Shown here: positions 1 through 12,449 of the stretch, in pieces
Numbering within the stretch: position 1 is the stretch's first letter
Layout of the letters: the number at the start of each line of letters is the position of its first letter
DNA from: Apricaphanius iberus
Taxonomy: Eukaryota; Chordata; Actinopteri; Cyprinodontiformes; Aphaniidae
NCBI GenBank assembly: GCA_028564705.1
Contig: JAPXFQ010000189.1
Span: 682,001-746,000, forward strand
DNA: 64,000 nucleotides
Direction of reading: 5' to 3'
Notes under the pieces: generated by a model
Told to the model about the DNA's origin: nothing
The model's database searches: none
The model's input: the letters and a program-made list of their open reading frames with translations, nothing else
Program-made: the position numbers and the translations under genes

Positions 1-3000
1 CAGGTATATTGTTGGGTTTTAAACCAGTATAAGGAAACCGGATCATTTTAAGGTAAAAGCCAGAATTCAGATCATGGCAAGGACTTTGCTTCTTATCCAT
101 TTTTGACATTTTTAACCTCTTTAGGATTCCTGTTTAAATGCCATAGATGCCTATATGTGAAAAGTTTATTTTGAAATAAAATATTTCATAGTTCTATAGA
201 TGCATTTATGTTTCTAAATAAGGCCCAAAAATATTTCTAGCCATATTCTTGAATCAGACTGATCTACCTAGAAACCACAATTTAAAAAAATAGCTTTATA
301 GCATGTAGTGTTAAACTAATTAGGTAGTTTATTTTCATTAATAGAAATATTTTAACATTTCCTGTTTAACCTTTGTTTGGATATATATGTTGGGGGGGAG
401 GGTTTGTTCATAGGGAGCCTCTTGGTGGGGGATGGGGGAAATGCCAGAAATCTGCTGACTTACTATGTTTAAAGCAACTTTTTAGCCCCTAAAATTTTTT
501 CCATTGCTTTAAAATCCATCAAATTTAAGATCTAATATGTCACCTAATTGTGACATTGGATTTAAGGACTGGTCCTGAAGGGAGTGACAGACATTCAAAA
601 AATGGCACAAAGATAGGCCGATAGTATTTTCTGTAAAATTCCTTCATATTTGTGTTTAACCCAAACAATAATTTGGAAATATTATTTTTGAGATAAGGTT
701 TTGAAGAGCATAGAAATATTCAATATTCAAAAACATGGGGGTTAAGGGATAACAATGTCAAAATACCACATAAATGCAGGAATGAATAATCTTTAATGAG
801 ATTCAGAATTTATTCATGCATGTGCTTTTGTTCTCTTCCTTAATGTCTTTGCTTTTAATGACCGTAACTCTCTCAAATCATGCTACATATGAAGCAGTAT
901 AACGTAGCTCTTATAAATACACTACACCATTTTATTTCAGTGTGCCTAAAAGAATAAAAGTGGCCTCAATAGCTTCATAAACCACACCACATAATTAGAA
1001 ACATGATTTATTTCATTAAAAAAATTATTTTTCAACAATGTCTTGCAGGCTTTACGCTATAATTACACTATACTGCAAACATTTTAGCAATGTTGTCTTA
1101 GAAAGGCTAAATGAGTGCCAATGTTCTTATTTTAAATAACCAAAATCAAATCACCAAAGGGAATTGCTCTAGCAGTTAAACAAGGTGAACAAAATGAGGA
1201 GTAAAATAGAGGATTGGTAAGTGACCAGATCAGAATAAATAAGCCTTTGTACAAATGCAAACATGGGCAATGTTCAATCACATCACACGAGAAGCAAAAT
1301 GTTTCTATTAAATGTGTTTTCACTGTGTTTATTTTTTCATCAATATTAATATCATTCTAATATTTGTTTTATTTATCAAAACCATCAACATGAAAATACC
1401 ATCTTCTTTCTTAAACATTTATAGCTTTGGGGTTTAAACGTTAGGCTACCATCTAGTGTTTAGACATGGTTACTACTTCGGATTTTTTCCTATAATTTTC
1501 AGACTACTTTCAAGCATTTATTACTGCTAGGCCAGACTGTTGATTTACAGTTTCTCTGAGTTGTTGAATAATATTTACAACTGTACATTGTTAGTGCTAA
1601 GCCCTACAGAACCACGGGGTAAAATGTTATTGACATTTTCCACAATGTGGTCAAGCCCCAAAATGTCAGTGCGAGAGACGCAGCCTGTTTACACTGCTAG
1701 ATCAAAGTGTAGCGCTGAAAAATTTTGTGGAAGGAAAAATGCGGAAGTGACGTGCATCATGAATAACTGTAGCCTTGAGAGAGCTGTGAAGCAAAACCCT
1801 ATTTGTGATAATCGTGAGGGGAAGACTGCAGCTGGAGTCCTTCAGGAGCCAACACACACATGTGTAGGAAGTCAGCTATACCTGTGCCATTCGTTGTGTT
1901 GAACCAAACCTGAACCAGAGACCCTAAAGGCATCTTACCTGGGCTTAGGAGAAAACAATCTTGACTGTTGCTCTCTGATCCAGAGATCTGTTCTGATTCA
2001 AGTAATTTTTCATATTTCATCTGGAAATCTAATTTTGAGCGTCCAACAAATATCACAGCTTTCAAAGTCTGTGATATTGTGAGTTTGAGTTAAATTTCTC
2101 AAATTGTAATATTGAAATAAGGTAATTTTTAAATTGTATTTTACTTTAGTTTAAAAAAGGGATTTTATTTTCCTCAAGTAAAAAAATAAATAGCTGATTC
2201 ACAGATAAAAGTTGAATTGAATGCATTTAAATCCCCAAATATAGAAAACAAAAACATAAGAAGCCTTGCATATTATTTATTTATTTTTTTGATTTACAAG
2301 TTATTTCATACTTATTACTAAAAAAAGACTAACAAATTTTGGGTGTTAGTTATCAGGACACAACAAATGAAAGCAAATATATATACATATATATTTCACA
2401 TTTCAGAAGCCTTTTTTGTTTGGGTTAATGAACTACCAAATCACCACTCTTCAAAAACCAAATTTGTGAGCATTTTTATCATCTGGGTCCTTTTAAGAAA
2501 TACAAATACACTTCTGTCATCTTTGGAGAGATATATTGGTTTGGGAGATGCATGCACTTGCAATGGCATATTTATCTGGACTTTAACTGTTTTTTCTGAC
2601 TTTCAGTGAAGGTGGACCTCAATGTATCTTTAAGCAATATTTGTACAAAGGCCAGAAAGTTCCACTCGCAAAAACTGACATTTGTAATATTTTCCCTAAG
2701 AAACTTCGGAGGCAAGAGCGTTCTTTATAGGTTTAGACCTTAGTAATCTTTGTAGTATGTGTAGATCCACACAAAGACCTCACTATACACATTAGTAACT
2801 ATTGAGTTAATCCCAGGTGCAAACATGTATGTAATAATGTGAATTTCATTGTATTAAGACAAAACGTTTCATCGCTCAGCTGCTTGCATTTTTGCATAAC
2901 AAATATTGCGTATATGTTGACTAAAGATCAGCAATTAAGGAAATGAAAGAAGTAGACCATATGTGCGCATATATTTATTTATATATGCACACACACACTG

Positions 3001-3368
3001 ACTCACACATTCAGAACATACACACATGCTCAAACAGAAGAGCAACAATCTCAGGATCACGCTTTGAAAGAAGTAAAGTCAAACATGGCTGAATCAACAG
3101 AGACAGAAGATGAACAGGGTTCCAGACAAACAGTGGAAAGACAGAAAAGAAGAACTGGAGGTTGCTGGGAGTTTCCTCTAGCTTATGATTCTTGTTAAAG
3201 TTCTTTTAATCAAAGAGGAATCAGATAATCACATCTGTAATATCAGATTAAGTGAAGGAGAAGCGAGAGGCTCTGCCCTCCCCTGCCTGCCTGTGTTTTA
3301 GCTACATGTTGTCCTTAAAATGATGTTCACGGCTCTGTCTTTCTCTAAGTTCATCGTTTTTGCGCTTG
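1..3368. other. rab5c 3' UTR and AT-rich 3' flank
   Basis: The minus-strand 3' UTR begins at 3368. Beyond it the sequence is AT-rich without a recognisable gene. A short purine/pyrimidine stretch of CA and AT repeats lies near 2960-3030. The open frames at 1540-2065 overlap on both strands, lack splice or domain support, and are not called. Confidence 0.5.
2974..2979 (-). terminator. Candidate rab5c polyadenylation signal
   Basis: AATAAA on the minus strand, 390 nt past the stop codon. Further AATAAA copies occur in the AT-rich stretch near 2270-2290, so the true 3' end could be later. Confidence 0.25.
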
Positions 3369-3493
3369 CTAATGACCGCCGCAGCACCCGCCGCTGCGGC
3401 CTGTCGGGGTCGCTTCTTGTAGATCCACTCCGGTTCTTGTCCGCCCCCCTTGTCCTGCTCCACCCTGAGGCTCGTTCTTCGGAAGTTTCTTTG
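3369..3493 (-). CDS. rab5c: rab5c coding exon 5 (hypervariable tail, prenylation signal, stop)
   Basis: Acceptor AG at 3495-3494 follows a CTG-CAG context; the two leading bases complete Ala181. It encodes KKLPKNEPQ, a Gly/Gln-rich linker, [15 protein letters not shown] and the terminal CCGGH, with TAG at 3371-3369. It is easy to miss because about 6 kb of intron separates it from exon 4 and the reading frame is short. Rab GGTase accepts CCXXX ends (Rab11 is an example), so double prenylation at C217 and C218 is expected. Confidence 0.93.
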
Positions 3494-6400
3494 CTGCAGA
3501 AATACAGAAATTAAACAAATTAAATTAACAGCAACAAAATGTAGTGAATGAGTGAAATATCCTTAAAAAGACAGAAAAATACTGAGTATTACCCATAATT
3601 TAGTAGAAATGTTTACTAGCAGCAAGTATTTGTACCATTTGAGCTTTATACCTACATTTTTGTTACAATTACAAAGCAGGTGAATGAAGAATTCCAAATC
3701 TGATCATAAATATTTTTATTTATATTTACGACTGCGTCTGCAGATGTAAATGACTTCATATGAGCGTACATGGGTCTAGATGCTATTTACAATATATGCA
3801 CAGTTCAAAATAGGTAATAACGAAACTGCTGTAAATAAATGTGAGGTGGTGGTGGGGGGGTGGGGTAGTAACACAGGAAGTCAACAGAAGACTGTGACAA
3901 ACAGTGAAGAAGAGGAAAGAATAAAATGGTGAAGCATTCTCCTGCTCCTTTTGAAAAGCTGTAAGACAACATTTCTACTTAAATGATTGATGTCATGTAC
4001 AATCTAGATCAAAGCACCCTTTCACATGTTTTTGTGTCCCTTCCGAGTAGGGCTGCAGCTATCGATTCTTTTTGTAATCGATTAATCTAGCACTTTATCG
4101 ATTCGATTACTCGATTAATCTATTTTTTTTTTTACATTTTTAAATAACCAAAACAAACCATGCATAAAGACAAATTTTGTGGCTGTAAAATGATCAAGCA
4201 TTTTTCCATTATCTTAACAAAAAAAAAATAGAGAACTCCAACTGAGGTCGAACTGCTGTGGTACGCCAGGTTTGCTTTGCAGTATTTACACTGTACTTTG
4301 TTCTCTTCTTTGTTTAGAACATTGCGATCCCAAACTTTACACATTTTCTGCCGTTTATGGGCATCTTTACTCCCATCGCGGCAACTAAATTCAAATTGTA
4401 GGCCTATCACGCGCTACTGTTGTGCTTCGCACAGGTGCGAACAAAACAACAGTCCGTGTGGAACAATCAGATCTCAGCGCGTATAGTGCGCGTCATAGGA
4501 ATTTAACGAGGCTTCGAGGCAGAGTTTTTGCATCGAGAAATTTTTGGAATCGAGTAAATGGAGTTACTCGACGAATCGCTGCAGCCCTACTTCCGAGCTT
4601 TAAAGACCAGTTCTAGTTCTCCTGTCAACAGGTTCTCCCACCTGAGCTGTGGATCTCTGCATCTCCTCCAGAGTTATCATGACTATTGACTGGTTCTCTG
4701 AATAATGCTTTTATTGCTTGGCATGTTAGTTTATGTGGATGGTTTTGCTATATGCTTTCTATTTTCAGATTAGCTGAACTGTGGGCTCTGAGATTTTCAA
4801 AGCTTGATATATTTTATAACTAAACCTTATTTTTAACTTTAATTTTCAATGAGATTCAATTGCATACAATAATGAGTTGATTTCTAAACAATCGGAATAA
4901 AAAAATAAAAGAGAGTTGAATACACTAACATTTTTTAATTTAAATTTTCACACCCAGTCAGAACACTGTCTCCACCCACTAGGCACAGCAGCAACTTCTC
5001 AAACATCTGCAATTTTGTTACCGATTTAAAAGCACTAGTTCAGATTAGGAAACAGCATGCTGAAGCACCAAGCAAATTGCTCTGCTGTTGGCAGGTCAAA
5101 AGAGCTTAAAACACTTAATCGGGTCCCAGTCAAAGAGCGGCATGGGTTGAATTTATTTTTTAAATGGTACGATGCTGGCGGTAAGGCCTATTAAGACTGA
5201 GGACGAGATGCTGGCTGGAGCGACTAAATGTGGGGAGGACGGAGGACATGCCTCCGACTGGAGGTACTCAAAGAGCGAGGTCAACTAGATCGAGCTGGAA
5301 GGCTGCAGAGTCGGAGTCTCAGGAAGAGATCGGACCTTATTTGGCGGAAGATATCTGAAGATATTGGAGTTCCAGGTAAGCTGTTAAATGTGTTCTTTTA
5401 ACTTTGTTGTGTAAGCTAACGCTAGCCAAACCCGGTTATAGCAACTACAGCACTAAATACTCACTACTATCCTGGTGGAACATGTAAATAACTAGCCACA
5501 GAGAAACCTCCGGCCGCTCTGACGTACTGAATTGACGCTCCGATGTGCACAAAGTGAGCAAGCAGCAGGGTTTTAATTTAGACCTGCCTACCTTTTACAG
5601 GCTAATCACCGACTAACATCTAAGTTCCAAAAAAATATAAAGTAATTTCTTCAATATCCATTTGGAAGTCTCTTGCTGAATTCTCTGAGTCTCAGGTTCT
5701 TCAGGAGACTCCCCTCATTTGGGAGCAGATTCTGGTTCAACTATTTTATTTTTTGTATAGTTGAACTACTGCAGCCATGTCTGTACCTTTCAAACGTAGT
5801 GGTAACAGTCACTCAGTATGTTTTACATGCATATCAAATCGAGCTTTTGGAGTGATCGGACAAAGGGATTGCTACTTGCAGTGAGTCGAGTCCCAGTTTA
5901 CATGTCTAACAGAAAATGGAATTATTAAATGAAGTACGTTCCACTCCTCGACAATAGATGCAGACATGCGACCCTACGTGTTAGCCTAATAGTGGTTAGC
6001 TTCCAGTTGCATTTAGGCTGGTAACTATGCATTTTCTAAGCAATTATGTAATGCGTAAAAACTGCTTCTGTCTCATTTAAGGGACACCTATAATAACCTA
6101 TATCCATCAATATTCTATACATTTTCTGTAGAGTTTTGGGGAAAGACCCAGATAAAAGAAGACTAATACACTTAAAACCAGAAAATACGAAAATAGTGAA
6201 AGATTATTAAAAAAATACTCATTAGACTGTCTGTGCTTTAAAATGTAAGGGTTCTCCTGTTTTGCTTTTTTTGGAGTTGCTATGTTGTGGTCAGAAAAAT
6301 GTTTGATAAATAAGCCTGTGAAACTGGCTTATTGATAAATAACATGATCATAATGTTTTTGATAAATAACAAAAACAAATTTCATGACATCTATTTATTT

Positions 6401-9400
6401 TTGGAAACATTATTAAAAAACATTTAATATTGAAAACCAACCAAAATTAAATAATTGTGATGCATCGAGATATCGAAGACATTATAATCGTAATCTAATC
6501 TTATTGTGAGACTTTTGAAGATTCAAACCTCTAGTATACGTGCATTTTAAAAGTCTGATTTCAGTCGGACTAAGGCAATAATGCCAATTTCTCTTGCTGC
6601 ATGTAAACGTACTGAATGAGTGAAGCTTGAGCAAAGATTATAGAAGCTTTGGGTGTGTCCAAGTTAACAGCAGCTCATGTAATATGTAATGAGCAGCAGA
6701 AACAGCACAATCTGAAAGGGGCTGAAACAGAAGGAAATAGAGGTTGTTAATCATTTCCTACAAGCTCTTTCCAGCAAACAACCTCAGAAACACATTTTCT
6801 TGAACTCAAAGACCTATTTAAAAGTGGAAAAATAGTAAAAATACGGGAACTTTAAAAAATAAACTTTCGATTGATTCAATAAAATTCTAATAAAACTATA
6901 ATACTTTTGCAAGGGAATGTGATAAACTTTCTAATAACAGAAAGTAAGACGAGTAATGGTATGAAACATTTCTGGCAAGCGTAAAGAAACGTGCTGCTAT
7001 ATCTACCGTATTTAAACCACCTTTCACCTAGTTGCAGCTGTTTTGCTAGCAGAAGAAAATATTTTGTGTTCTCCTTGACCATTTTGATAATTTTGTTATT
7101 TTATCAATTGCTCTATTTTCATAATGATTCATCTGGTTTTGTTTTATATACATTTTCTATTTTATCACATTTGAATTCTCAGCATTTTTATTGTGCCTCT
7201 TGGCCAAGTCTCCCTGAAGAGCAAGAGATTATTATTACAGAAGGGACTTGCTGTCAAGAAGTTCCTTGAGTTCTTAGTATTTCTAAGCAAATATTTCAAG
7301 TCAAAGGACATTTCATTTCAGCTATCATAGCTTTACCGGACACATCAAACATAAATGCAATAATATGTGTCTGCACTGTGATTCAAAATATTTTTAGCTC
7401 CTTTTTACACCAAATAAAGGAAATGAAGGCAGAAAAAAACGGTCAGGAGTAGGATTGTTTTTGCAGGATCTTAAGAAAAGTCTTCTGAGGAAAATGAGAG
7501 TGCCTTGGTTGTTTTGGGCATACGAAAAAGCTCCAATATTAAGTTGTGATGGCAGTCCTGGTTGTGGTATTTGAGGAGGCAAGCAGCAGTAGCAGCTGTG
7601 GTAACTACTTCATGTTTGTGTGTGCAACATGCAGCAGTGCAGATTTGTAACTAGAGAATATGAAGCGCGACACTCTTGTTGCTTTGTATTATGTTAGCAG
7701 CAATGTGCTCCCTTCCCTAAAAAGTTCCCATCTTCACCTGCTGTCTGGAGCCTTCGTCACCGACCTGCAGCACAGCCCAGTGCAGCACAGGCAGCTCATG
7801 TTTACCAGACGTCCGCCCAAGTGTAGCTTTATTGATGAACGCAAAGGAAATTTGCTTTATACCAACCTGTTAACGACTCAATTACTATGAGGTCGAGAGC
7901 AACATGTTCATAGCTACCGATTAGTTTCTGTGTATTATAGGAGCAATCACCCCACTGCTCACATAGATGCATAAACTATAACTAGTTTTTTAATTCTTTT
8001 TTAACTAGTTTATGTATTAAATTGACAGTGAAAACCGAAGACTTGAGTATACACTTTAGGCGTCTTTGGAAGAATGCTTTTCATTTTGTAGTAGCCTAAT
8101 TTGAATAGAAAATACTTATTTTCTCAGAATATAATTTTGGATGTTTGTACAATTTTTGTCCTATATGAACTATAAAGGGAGCTATAATTAATGTAGTTTT
8201 TCTTTTCTAATAAAGAAGACCAATCATTTCTATTTAGATTTTAAAGACATTTCTGTAATGGTTGATTTTTAAAAGCCAATCTGAAGTTTATTTAATTTCT
8301 TTAACCACACACAACAGAAATACTTTAAATATGTTGAAATCAAAAATCTTCTCCAAGTAAAGAGAACATGAATGAAGTGTTTAAGGATTGGACCAAGTGT
8401 GGTCTTTTATGGAAGTATAATATGATCACCCTATATTAAAATTCTAGTCACAACACACATTTCTCTTAGCCTTCATGGGAAATGTGACCTAAAAAGCCAT
8501 GGAATAAATTAGTTTGGACACTCCAAGTAAAGGTTGGATATTGAACATGAACATGATAGCGACATCTGGTTTATCTAGGTTGTAGTTACAACAAAAACAT
8601 AGTTCCAGCTGATGGATTGCCTGGTTTGCTGCCGATACACCCAGTGACGAACCTGAACCATTTTTAGAGGATATTTAACTGGCAGCTGACGTTAGCAAAG
8701 TTAGCAAGTGAGTTAGCTTACCAATTTAGGAGGGAAGTCTCTGTTTCCGTGTGTGTTTGATGCCGTGGAAATGTTTTTTTGTGGGTCCATCTAGTGTAGG
8801 CTTCACCTAAAACTACTCTAGTTTCTGTTCTTCTGTGGTCACTCCTCTCCTGAGACGGATAACTAAATCTCCTGGGCTCTGAAGCAGCTGCTTAACTTGC
8901 CAACTCGACCTAGATATTTACCACCTTTATATTTTAATTCTAGTATAACTTTATTAACTAAATGTTTTACTTCCATTCAGCACCTCTCTAAAAGTCCCCT
9001 GGATGCATTATTAATATTATTATTTTATGTAGCTTTTTATGAAAGTGTTTCAACCTTGAAACTTATTCAGTTTCCCTTAAAAGTATAAAATAATAAAAGA
9101 AATAGTTTTAAAATCAAATCGGGGAACCCGAATCGACATTGAGGCACAGAAGATGGCACACCCCTACAGAATACTGAATACTGCAGCTACCGGTGGTTGA
9201 AAAACTAAAGGAAGCCCAGAGTTTTTAATCTGTCACACAAGGAAGTAAAGTGTTTAAGGTGTGCCAACAATTATATAACATTTTGTGAATTAACCTACCA
9301 GAAGCTTCCAAATGAACACCATCATAATGTGTGCTTTCCTAAATCGTTTAATAACATTGAAATCTTAGCGTATGTAAACTTCTGAATCTGAAGTTTTGTA

Positions 9401-12400
9401 AATCTATCAAACAAGTTTGTGTAGTGTTAATAAGATGTTACTAAAATTATCTGTTTGTGTGAAATATGACTCATTACTTACCAATGGCCATAAAAATTTC
9501 ATTGACATTCATCGCAGTCTTGGCTGAAGTTTCCATGAAGAGCAGGCTATTGTCATCAGCATATGTTTGTGCCTCCTGGGAAGATTTATTAAAAGTTAGG
9601 TTTAACTGATTTAAAATTAACATTAGAATAAGGGTCTCACTATGAATTCTAAATATTTCCAAATTAATTTATAATACCAATGAAGGATATTATTAAATCT
9701 TTGTACCTGAAATTCCACTGCTCTCTTGTCAGTGATGTCTGCCTTGTTGCCTGCCAGAGCTATCACTATGTTGGGACTGGCTTGCCTTTGGAGCTCCTTC
9801 ACCCAGTTCTTTGCACGCGCAAATGTGTCCTGGTAAACCAATTGACTGGATCAGCAATATTCTTTACTGTGGCATTTAACTTTCAAGATATTTTTAAGCA
9901 TAATGAGACATTTTCATCACACAGCAAGACCTTAAAAAGACAAAACACCAATCCTAACAACAGAATATAAAATCAATGCAAAACATTTCTTTTTCTTTTA
10001 GTTCAACCGAACATATCCTTTTGATTTGGAAATGATAAACCCAAACAAACTGTGGTAATATAGGATTATACCGTGTGTTTTATGAATGTTGTGGTTTTGT
10101 TGTAATTCTTTTACTGTGTCTGTATTTTTAGCTGCAATTGTTCTTTGCTTGCTGCAAAGAAACATCTTCTTAGGGACAATAAAGTTTATCTAAATCGTTT
10201 AACTGGATTGTAATTCATTCAAAAACACAATAAAAAAAAATTCAAAACTATCAAAAGCAGAACACTAGCTGAGGCCATTTGTAGTTATTCAACTTGGCAG
10301 CTGATACCCACTGTGTTGGTGATGTCGTATACCACAATGGCTGCTTGAGCGCCTCTGTAGTACATTGGAGCGAGGCTGTGGTATCGCTCCTGACCTGCTG
10401 TGTCCCAGATCTCAAACTTCACAGTGGTGTCGTCCAGACAGACCGTCTGAGTGAGGAATGCAGCTGAAGAGCAAAGAGCATCAATAGGTTCTGATGAACA
10501 AACTTCCATTGTTCATGCTTGAGATACAGAAGAAAGATCAGACTGGCTTGACTACTTAAATAGTAACTGAACCCCATGAAAAAGAATCATCCCGTCCCCA
10601 AACAACATTTGAAAAACTCTACCAAAGCGGGCAGGGCCAGGAGGTACGGAGGGGCATGGCCAAGTGTGAAGGATGAGCGAGAGGGGGGGACGCAGGGGTT
10701 TGGTCTGGAAGACAGTCATGGCTGAAGTATGGCATGTGGCCGCCGAGCTCCATAAAAGCCTCTATTTAACTAAGGTAAAGGGAGCCTGTGAATATTCTCA
10801 TTCATCCAGGTCATGGTTATCTCAAGGAGATTTCAATAAAGCGCAACTGGACATGGTAATTTGTTTTGGAAGAAATTCCAACCAAGACAAATTACCAAGT
10901 CTAGTTGCGTTCGATTTAAATTTCCTTGAGATACGGTAAAGAGAGATATTAGGCCTCTTCTCCAACCATCCACCATAGGTAAAGGGAGGCTCTATGGAGC
11001 TCAGCGGTCAAACGACAAATCAGTTTGAGCCTTATGCTCAGTGAGCTGAGTCAGCGTTGCCTGAAGCCGGCAGCACGTACAGCAAACAAGCACAGAGAGC
11101 CTAGCGCTAGCATCGATGCAAAGTAGCTCAGAGGGAAACTACCTCAGCTTTTGCTTCCTTATTCACGATGTGTTTAAAACATGCAGGTTATAACTTATAG
11201 CTTTAAACCACTTTGACATTGTGGTCCTCCAAAGTGTGATATATGGATTTCAGCTTCTTCTTTTTCTTTCGGTATGCTTTTGTGAGCGCACGTAGCACAC
11301 AAGATAAACAATTTCAACTCGCCATGGGGTGGGTGTCTGAGAGAGGGAGGGCGTCTCTGTGAGACCATTACTGTGACACAGAGAATGGAACAGCTGTACC
11401 GCTCTCAGCCAATCACAAAATTCAAATGCAGTACCTCAGAATTACCATGAGCGGCAGCACCAAGACGTTTTAGACCAAATAATGTAGAATTTAACAAGCT
11501 TACACGAAAATTTCAAAAAATGCCCATAAACTGAAATATTACATTGTTAAAGACCAATTTATACCGTTTATAAGCAAAAAAAAATGTTTTGGGGTTTAGT
11601 TACACTTTAAGATTAGAGAATCTGATCAGATAGCATCAGGTATACTGAAGCCGGTTATTTGTAACTGCCAATTAAAAATATAGATGGACATTCAGCAGGA
11701 TGTACCAGGATTGGTTCTGAAGGGCAGTTTGGTCAGGTCTCTTATAAAAGAGAGTTCACTAATGAATTTTGCCTAAAACAGTGCCACAAATAAAGAATGA
11801 GACAACTCTAAGCAACAATCCACGAGTAATTTGGCACTTTAATTTAACTATAACCATAATAAGTTTGTGGCCCAGGGACTAAAATGTAGAGATTTTGGGC
11901 CAATAACAATTCCTAATCCAATTCAGACTAATAGTTTAGATACTTTTTCAAGCAAACCTTTTGAAACATATTAAATTGGTATTATTGAACCTCAGAATAT
12001 CAAAGAAAGTACTGTCAGGAAGAGACAACAATATAGTAGGAAATTAATGAAAAACATATCAGTAATACTCAAATGTTTGGTCAACACTGTACATGTAATC
12101 TCTTGGTTTAATAAGATAAAAATAAATTCCCAAAGTAAAATTTGTTTTTCTTTTATATCCTAGAATCATTATAAACATACAATAAACTGCAGTCAATCCC
12201 TTACTTACTTCAAGATCAAATCAAAGCTTTGTTTCTCTCTTTAAAAACCCTAAACATGCATCGCCTTTTCTTTTTACCTCCAATCGTGCTCTCCTGGAAT
12301 TCATGGAACTGGCCTTTGACGAAGCGCAGCACTAAGCTGGACTTGCCCACAGCCGACTCCCCCAGCAAAACCAGCTTGAACTGGCAGATTTTGTTAGTAG

Positions 12401-12449
12401 CCGCCGCAGCACCATTAGGCCTACTTGAGCCACCGCCACGCCCAGCCAT
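3369..12449 (-). CDS. rab5c: Rab5C small GTPase (five coding exons)
   Basis: Early-endosome Rab GTPase that controls endosome fusion and cargo sorting. Coding exons on the minus strand are 12449-12278, 10463-10312, 9829-9707, 9575-9482 and 3493-3369. Every junction has GT/AG, phases close, and the total is 666 nt (221 residues plus TAG). Visible motifs: P-loop GESAVGKS (residues 30-37), switch I with T55, WDTAGQE (77-83, catalytic Q82), NKAD (136-139), SAK (166-168). The C-terminus is CCGGH, a CCXXX double-cysteine geranylgeranylation signal; mammalian Rab5s end CCSN. The paralogue call rests on the AGRGG N-terminus, [28 protein letters not shown] and GVDLQE, all closer to RAB5C than to RAB5A or RAB5B. 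Length is close to human RAB5C (216). Adjacent kcnh4 in the same orientation matches human synteny. The intron before the last exon is about 6 kb and carries TE debris. Confidence 0.96.
4048..4589. mobile_element. hAT-like deletion derivative with BED-finger remnant
   Basis: 542-bp element in the last rab5c intron. It is flanked by a perfect 8-bp target duplication CTTCCGAG (4040-4047 and 4590-4597). The ends are inverted: TAGGGCTGCAGC on the left, GCTGCAGCCCTA on the right. An 8-bp duplication with TAGGG termini is diagnostic of hAT elements. On the minus strand (4410-4220) the residual frame reads [36 protein letters not shown], the N-terminal BED zinc-finger region of a ZBED-type transposase. 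The catalytic part is absent, so the copy is non-autonomous. Confidence 0.85.
4970..5650. other. Intronic stretch with moderately GC-rich, promoter-like sequence
   Basis: Within the last rab5c intron. It contains a GAGTTCCAG|GTAAGC donor-like site near 5375 and CpG-bearing sequence, a pattern often seen in old hAT 5' ends. No open frame or acceptor supports an exon. The rest of the intron (6620-9470) shows only AT-rich sequence. Confidence 0.3.
5880..6612 (+). mobile_element. TTTACATG-family non-autonomous element, copy A
   Basis: The left end contains CCCAGTTTACATGTC with a following TGGAATTATTAAATGAAGTA, and the right end contains TCTCTTGCTGCATGTAAA. Both match, in reverse orientation, the two ends of the element at 48745-49275. 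The interior 6100-6530 differs and holds AT-rich sequence with a degenerate hAT-like end near 6470. Superfamily not assigned. Confidence 0.55.
9482..9575 (-). CDS. rab5c: rab5c coding exon 4 (SAK motif)
   Basis: Acceptor AG at 9577-9576, donor GT at 9481-9480, 94 nt, ending in phase 1 inside the Ala of AIAKK. It encodes [19 protein letters not shown] and [12 protein letters not shown]. Confidence 0.96.
9707..9829 (-). CDS. rab5c: rab5c coding exon 3 (NKAD guanine-binding motif)
   Basis: Acceptor AG at 9831-9830, donor GT at 9706-9705, 41 whole codons. It encodes [30 protein letters not shown] and KRAVEFQ. Where human RAB5C has DLASKR this copy has DITDKR, a conservative local change. Confidence 0.96.
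10085..10190 (+). repeat. LINE 3' tail (L2/CR1-like)
   Basis: Tail sequence ending in TTAGGGACAATAAAGT followed by a short TATCTAAAT run. It resembles the 3' UTR end shared by many fish L2/CR1 LINEs. Only the tail is present, in the intron between rab5c exons 2 and 3. Confidence 0.45.
10312..10463 (-). CDS. rab5c: rab5c coding exon 2 (switch II)
   Basis: Acceptor AG at 10465-10464; G|CT completes Ala58. It encodes [32 protein letters not shown] and VVYDITNT. It ends in phase 0 before donor GT at 10311-10310. 152 nt. Confidence 0.96.
10819..10932. repeat. Long near-perfect hairpin (MITE-like)
   Basis: Inverted arms of about 46 nt, starting ATCTCAAGGA and closing TCCTTGAGAT, are separated by a loop of about 20 nt. 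The arms differ at only a handful of positions. It lies in the 5' part of the rab5c gene, between coding exons 1 and 2. It is probably a foldback MITE; in an RNA it would form a long stem. The surrounding 10640-11480 region is more GC-rich than the intron and may belong to the same repeat. Confidence 0.6.
12278..12449 (-). CDS. rab5c: rab5c coding exon 1 (start codon, P-loop, switch I)
   Basis: ATG at 12449-12447 opens [13 protein letters not shown], the usual low-complexity Rab5 N-terminus. The exon runs through GESAVGKS to QESTIG and ends in phase 1 at a GTAAAA donor (12277-12276). The upstream in-frame reading has no better start. A likely acceptor upstream is the AG at 12580-12579 after a T-rich tract, so the exon probably also carries about 130 nt of 5' UTR; that part is inferred. 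Confidence 0.96.

Noticed and set aside
1540..2065. Overlapping 120-codon (+) and 88-codon (-) open frames
   Set aside because: No homology recognised, no promoter or splice context, opposite strands equally open.
5190..5385. Possible exon ending GAGTTCCAG|GTAAGC on the plus strand
   Set aside because: Stops in all frames and no partner exon; more likely part of an old repeat in a rab5c intron.
9050..9170. hAT end near a CGGGGAACCCGAATCGAC stretch
   Set aside because: Only one degenerate end could be seen and no duplication, so no boundaries could be given.
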